In this document: positions 24,323-25,372 of the stretch, piece by piece
Position numbering within the stretch: the first letter of the stretch is position 1
How the letters are laid out: each line of letters opens with the position of its first letter
Virus record (IMG/VR): IMGVR_UViG_3300047356_001007
Coordinates: 1-25,372 of that record
Length of the DNA: 25,372 nt
Source: a virus
Reading direction: 5' to 3' (one strand)
Translations under genes and position numbers: made by a program
Notes under the pieces: model-generated
Told to the model about the DNA's origin: nothing
What the model saw: only the letters and a program-made list of their open reading frames with translations
Databases searched by the model: none

Positions 24323-25163
24323 AGAACACTTTAAATTTGATTTCGAAGAATGGATGGCAGAAGAGCTTATTCATAGAGACGACTGGAAAGATTGGTACGA
24401 AGCAATGTTAGAAGTGCTTCCGTTATGGGAAGTAAATACAGCAGAGCGTGTAGCAATGTTTGTAGCACAGTGTGGACACGAGTCCGGCGGCTTTAGAGTA
24501 CTAAGTGAAAACTTAAACTACAGCGCCAAAGCACTTAACACAATTTTTCCTAAGTATTTTAGACGAGCAAACAGAGATGCAAATGAATATCATAGACAAC
24601 CTGAAAAAATCGCAAACGTTATTTACGCTTCACGTATGGACAACGGCGACACTGATAGCGGTGACGGCTGGCGCTTTCGCGGTGGTGGTATACTTCAGTT
24701 AACTGGACGTTACAATTATACACAGTTTGCTAAAGAAATGGAAATGACTCCAGAAGAAGCAACCGACTATGTACGCACTAAGAAAGGCGCACTAGACTCA
24801 GCATGTTGGTTCTGGGATACAAACGGCATAAACAAGTATTGTGATAACATGGACGTTGTAGGTGCTACAAAACGCATCAATGGTGGCACTATTGGATTAG
24901 ACGATCGTAAGAAACATTATCTACATGCAATGGATGTACTAGGTGGTGACTTTGAAGAGCCTGAAACAGATTACAATCAAACTATCAGAGTAGGATCACG
25001 TGGTCCATTAGTAGCAGAAGTACAAGAGAAACTTGATATTTCACCTGCTGACGGTATCTTTGGTCCAGGTACTGCACGTATTGTTAAAGAGTGGCAATCA
25101 AGTCAAGGCTTAGTTGCTGATGGTATAGTCGGACCTAAGACGCTGGGAAAGTTACTAGGGTAA
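24315..25163 (+). CDS. GH19 chitinase-type endolysin with C-terminal peptidoglycan-binding domain
   Basis: I use ATG 24315, with AAAGGA (24300-24305) about nine bases upstream; the frame also extends to a GTG at 24270, which is less likely. The 282-residue protein has the GH19 signature MFVAQCGHESGGFRVLSENL (catalytic Glu56, second Glu65) and DGWRFRGGGILQLTGRYNY (117-135). A PG_binding_1-like domain follows at about 218-282 (TIRVGSRGPLVAEVQEKL; ADGIFGPGTARIVKEWQ; VADGIVGPKTLGKLL). GH19 lysins cut the glycan strands of peptidoglycan. No signal peptide is present, so release should need a holin or another route. It is followed by a membrane-anchored spanin candidate. Confidence 0.9.
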   Translation: MAKEHFKFDFEEWMAEELIHRDDWKDWYEAMLEVLPLWEVNTAERVAMFVAQCGHESGGFRVLSENLNYSAKALNTIFPKYFRRANRDANEYHRQPEKIANVIYASRMDNGDTDSGDGWRFRGGGILQLTGRYNYTQFAKEMEMTPEEATDYVRTKKGALDSACWFWDTNGINKYCDNMDVVGATKRINGGTIGLDDRKKHYLHAMDVLGGDFEEPETDYNQTIRVGSRGPLVAEVQEKLDISPADGIFGPGTARIVKEWQSSQGLVADGIVGPKTLGKLLG

Positions 25164-25171
25164 ATACAAAT

Positions 25172-25372
25172 ATGTTTAGTGGATTAAAAATTGCATTAGT
25201 TTTTATAGTTCTAGCCGCGGCTGGAGGTGGATTATTCTATGTCAAACAACTACAATCTAATTTGGAAATAGCAAGATTAAACAACGCTAAGTTAGAAAGT
25301 GCTGTTGAAACAAGTGAAGCAAGTATAGCAACGCTTAAAGCAGACAATATTAAACTAAACAAATTATCAGAC
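25172..25372 (+). CDS. Membrane-anchored coiled-coil protein, spanin candidate (3' partial)
   Basis: An ATG at 25172 opens a frame that runs to the window edge (67 residues visible). The N-terminus MFSGLKIALVFIVLAAAGGG then LFYV is a single transmembrane segment. It is followed by a polar stretch KQLQSNLEIARLNNAKLESA then VETSEASIATLKADNIKLNK, which looks like a coiled coil. That topology, immediately downstream of an endolysin, fits an inner-membrane spanin (Rz-like) that helps disrupt the outer membrane. An outer-membrane partner is not visible. No strong ribosome site precedes the ATG. Its Ala-Ala-Ala is written GCC GCG GCT (25214-25222), relevant to the GCWGC finding. Confidence 0.65.
   Translation, partial: MFSGLKIALVFIVLAAAGGGLFYVKQLQSNLEIARLNNAKLESAVETSEASIATLKADNIKLNKLSD

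Noticed and set aside
1-25372. tRNA genes, CRISPR arrays, insertion sequences or attachment sites
   Set aside because: I saw no cloverleaf-compatible GTTCRANNC-type arm in the gaps, no regularly spaced direct repeats and no transposase or integrase motif. The gaps are too short for most of these.
1-25372. Avoidance of other short sites (GATC, GANTC, GCGC, CTGCAG)
   Set aside because: Examples of each are present (for instance GAATC near 256, GCGC near 1932, CTGCAG near 12904), so depletion looks specific to GCWGC.

Overview
The window is an AT-rich (roughly one-third G+C by eye), densely packed stretch of a tailed-phage genome. It looks like a marine T4-like myovirus: it carries the T4-type clamp-loader subunit gp44, a DexA-type exonuclease, PhoH, ThyX, a MazG-like protein, a GroES-like co-chaperonin and long tail-fibre genes of the kind known from marine T4-like cyanophages and pelagiphages. 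The host cannot be read directly. The seven-iron ferredoxin resembles alphaproteobacterial FdxA along its whole length, including its last residues, which together with base composition favours an alphaproteobacterial (SAR11-like) host over a cyanobacterium. This is inference.

Layout. Positions 1-14239 are a tail/adhesion module: a giant fibre-like protein with a C-terminal peptidase-G2-type domain (open at the left edge), a small linker protein, a 675-aa fibre protein, a complete subtilisin-like protease, a second linker-type protein, a 985-aa protein with Ig-like (He_PIG-type) modules and a third linker-type protein. Positions 14241-16907 hold small accessory genes: two proteins of unknown role, a protein resembling a truncated piece of DNA polymerase III alpha, a GroES-like co-chaperonin, a MazG-like NTP pyrophosphohydrolase and a HAD-family hydrolase. 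A consensus sigma-70 promoter at 16904-16932 then opens a tightly overlapping block (16962-22073): a small membrane protein, DexA-like exonuclease, second small membrane protein, gp44, P-loop kinase, HxGH nucleotidyltransferase, 7Fe ferredoxin, parvulin PPIase, FkbM methyltransferase, 2OG-Fe(II) oxygenase and ThyX. phoH is the only minus-strand gene and converges on thyX. From 22935 the plus strand returns to structural-type proteins and then what looks like a lysis cassette: a GH19 endolysin with a peptidoglycan-binding domain, followed by a membrane-anchored coiled-coil protein (spanin candidate) cut by the right edge.

Regulation. T4-late-type octamers (GATAAATA or TATAAATA) lie before the linker gene at 9943, the linker gene at 13634, phoH (minus strand), the structural gene at 22935 and the endolysin. 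The consensus sigma-70 promoter suggests that the replication/metabolism block is early and read by the unmodified host polymerase. Most genes in that block overlap by 1-11 nt, implying translational coupling.

The most unusual signals are: (i) apparent complete absence of GCWGC across the window, enforced by a switch to GCG or GCC at the first codon of Ala-Ala pairs; (ii) a DnaE-like protein that stops just before the catalytic aspartates; (iii) an alphaproteobacterial-type 7Fe ferredoxin; (iv) a complete subtilase embedded among fibre genes; (v) three tail genes sharing one N-terminal motif; and (vi) several small genes (54, 55 and 50 aa) that simple ORF calling would miss.
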